Assembly (NCBI GenBank): GCA_046758845.1
Contig: JBHIBA010000304.1
Location: forward strand, 1 to 5,638
Length of the DNA stretch: 5,638 nt
Reading direction: 5' to 3'
From: JBHIBA01 sp046758845
GTDB lineage: Bacteria > UBA8248 > JACPRG01 > G963555815
This document shows, piece after piece, positions 4,706 to 5,638 of this stretch. Every line of letters starts with the position of its first letter. The stretch's first letter is position 1. The translations under genes were made by a program, and so were the position numbers. Under the pieces are notes generated by a model that made no database searches, was not told where the DNA came from, and saw nothing but the letters and a program-made list of their open reading frames with translations.

Positions 4706-5635
4706 ATGTCGTTGCGCTGGATCGTCCTGGTCATCCTTCTGGCCTTCCTGGCGGCCATGCCGAAGTTCTTGGTCTCTTACTATGTCCAGCTCACGTACGC
4801 CATTTTCCTGTACACGACCCTGGCCGCCAGCTACGACCTGGTGGGCGGCCACATGGGCTACATGAACCTGGGGCACGCCATTTTTTACGGCCTCGGGACG
4901 TACGCATTCGGCCTGGCCTTCAAAGCGGGCGGAGGTCTTGTCGGCGGACTGGCGACGGCGGCGGCCGTGGCTGTGCTCTTCGCCGCCGCCATGAGCTATC
5001 CCTTCTTCCGGATGCGGGGGGCCTACTTCGCCTTGGGGACGCTGGGGCTGATTTTCCTGATGGAGCTTCTCGGCTTGAATCTCCGGGGGATCACGCAGGG
5101 GGCCCACGGGTTGGACATCACCCCGGGCGATCGCCTGAATCCCGTCTATTACCTCGCCTTGGCTCTGGTGGTGTCGACGCTGGGCACGGTATACGTCCTG
5201 TCGCGCTCACGCTACGGGCTCGCGCTGCGCAGCATTCGGGAAGATGAGGAGGCGGCCGCCTCCTTTGGGATCGACGTCATGCGCTACAAGGTGATGACGT
5301 TGATGCTCAGCGCCTTTTTCGCCGGCCTCATGGGCGGGCTCAACATGTGGCACGAGTCCTACATCAACCCCGAAGAGGCTTTCGGGTTGGAGATCGCCTT
5401 CGTGCCCATCGTGATGGCCATGGTGGGGGGGACTGGGCTTGTGTCGGGACCCGTGGTCGGAGTCATTCTCGTGTACGTGATCCAGGAGGTGCTGTGGACC
5501 CGGATAGGCTTCCTACAGGTGGCGATGTACGGGTTTCTGCTGATGCTTGTGGGGGTCCTGATGCCCGGGGGCGTCGTCCGCTATCTGCGTCTCGACCGTC
5601 TCTTTCCCTCCGACTATAAGCCCAGGACGCTGTAG
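4706..5635 (+). CDS. livM: LivM-type inner-membrane permease of a HAAT ABC transporter
   Basis: This 309-residue inner-membrane protein should pair with the LivH product to form the translocation channel. Family blocks in order are DLVGGHMGYMNLGHAIFYG (residues 44-62), RGAYFALGTLG (104-114), GITQGAHGLDI (128-138; the usual TGG-type loop is changed to TQG), the ATPase-docking loop GLALRSIREDEEAAASFGID (171-190) and VGGTGLVSGPVVG (240-252). Hydrophobic segments cover most of the chain, and the C-terminus is short and charged. The frame is open back to 4520, but that extension lies inside livH and is Pro/Gly/Arg/His-rich shadow sequence. The ATG at 4706 comes 2 nt after the livH stop and starts a typical hydrophobic helix (SLRWIVLVILLAFLA), so it was chosen. 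Only a weak GG-rich site (4692-4698) precedes it, so translation is probably coupled to livH. The stop is complete 3 nt before the right edge; ATPase genes are expected next. Confidence 0.92.
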   Translation: MSLRWIVLVILLAFLAAMPKFLVSYYVQLTYAIFLYTTLAASYDLVGGHMGYMNLGHAIFYGLGTYAFGLAFKAGGGLVGGLATAAAVAVLFAAAMSYPFFRMRGAYFALGTLGLIFLMELLGLNLRGITQGAHGLDITPGDRLNPVYYLALALVVSTLGTVYVLSRSRYGLALRSIREDEEAAASFGIDVMRYKVMTLMLSAFFAGLMGGLNMWHESYINPEEAFGLEIAFVPIVMAMVGGTGLVSGPVVGVILVYVIQEVLWTRIGFLQVAMYGFLLMLVGVLMPGGVVRYLRLDRLFPSDYKPRTL

Positions 5636-5638
5636 GCT

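Noticed and set aside
1..5638. CRISPR array, tRNA/rRNA genes, insertion sequence or integrase
   Set aside because: No regularly spaced direct repeats, no cloverleaf or rRNA-like sequence and no transposase or recombinase motifs were seen on either strand.

Overview
The window is GC-rich, compactly packed bacterial chromosomal DNA. It has Gram-negative features: a periplasmic binding protein with a cleavable Sec signal peptide, and a LivH/LivM permease pair. The protein style (crotonase with the LPERRLGVLPG block, MmgB-type 3-hydroxyacyl-CoA dehydrogenase, HAAT transporter) would suit a deltaproteobacterial/Desulfobacterota-like or NC10/Rokubacteria-like organism. That placement is an impression from protein style and base composition. 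No rRNA or other taxonomic marker is present.

Layout. Positions 1-49 end with a clean intrinsic terminator of an upstream gene outside the window. Positions 50-391 are a non-coding leader with a possible promoter, a terminator-like hairpin and a 12-bp palindrome. Positions 392-1198 (+) encode an enoyl-CoA hydratase/isomerase family protein. Positions 1199-1419 lie between convergent genes and hold a block of nested inverted repeats that looks like a dispersed intergenic repeat or a structured element. Positions 1420-2289 (-) encode a 3-hydroxybutyryl-CoA dehydrogenase. Positions 2290-2615 are a divergent regulatory region with a good sigma70-like promoter for each direction. From 2616 to the right edge (+) runs an ABC-transporter operon: substrate-binding protein (2616-3806), LivH-type permease (3837-4703) and LivM-type permease (4706-5635). 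The ATPase genes (livG/livF type) would be expected just beyond the window.

Function. The two enzymes catalyse consecutive beta-oxidation steps: hydration of 2-enoyl-CoA, then NAD-dependent oxidation of 3-hydroxyacyl-CoA. The transporter belongs to the hydrophobic amino acid uptake (HAAT) family, whose members carry branched-chain amino acids and, in some bacteria, aromatic or other carboxylic acids. A reasonable inference is import of a compound that is later degraded as a CoA thioester, but the substrate cannot be read from the sequence.

I found no clearly new multi-gene system. The most unusual non-coding signal is the nested inverted-repeat block at 1231-1385, followed by the paired divergent promoters and the leader of the dehydrogenase gene, where the ribosome binding site lies inside a small hairpin.
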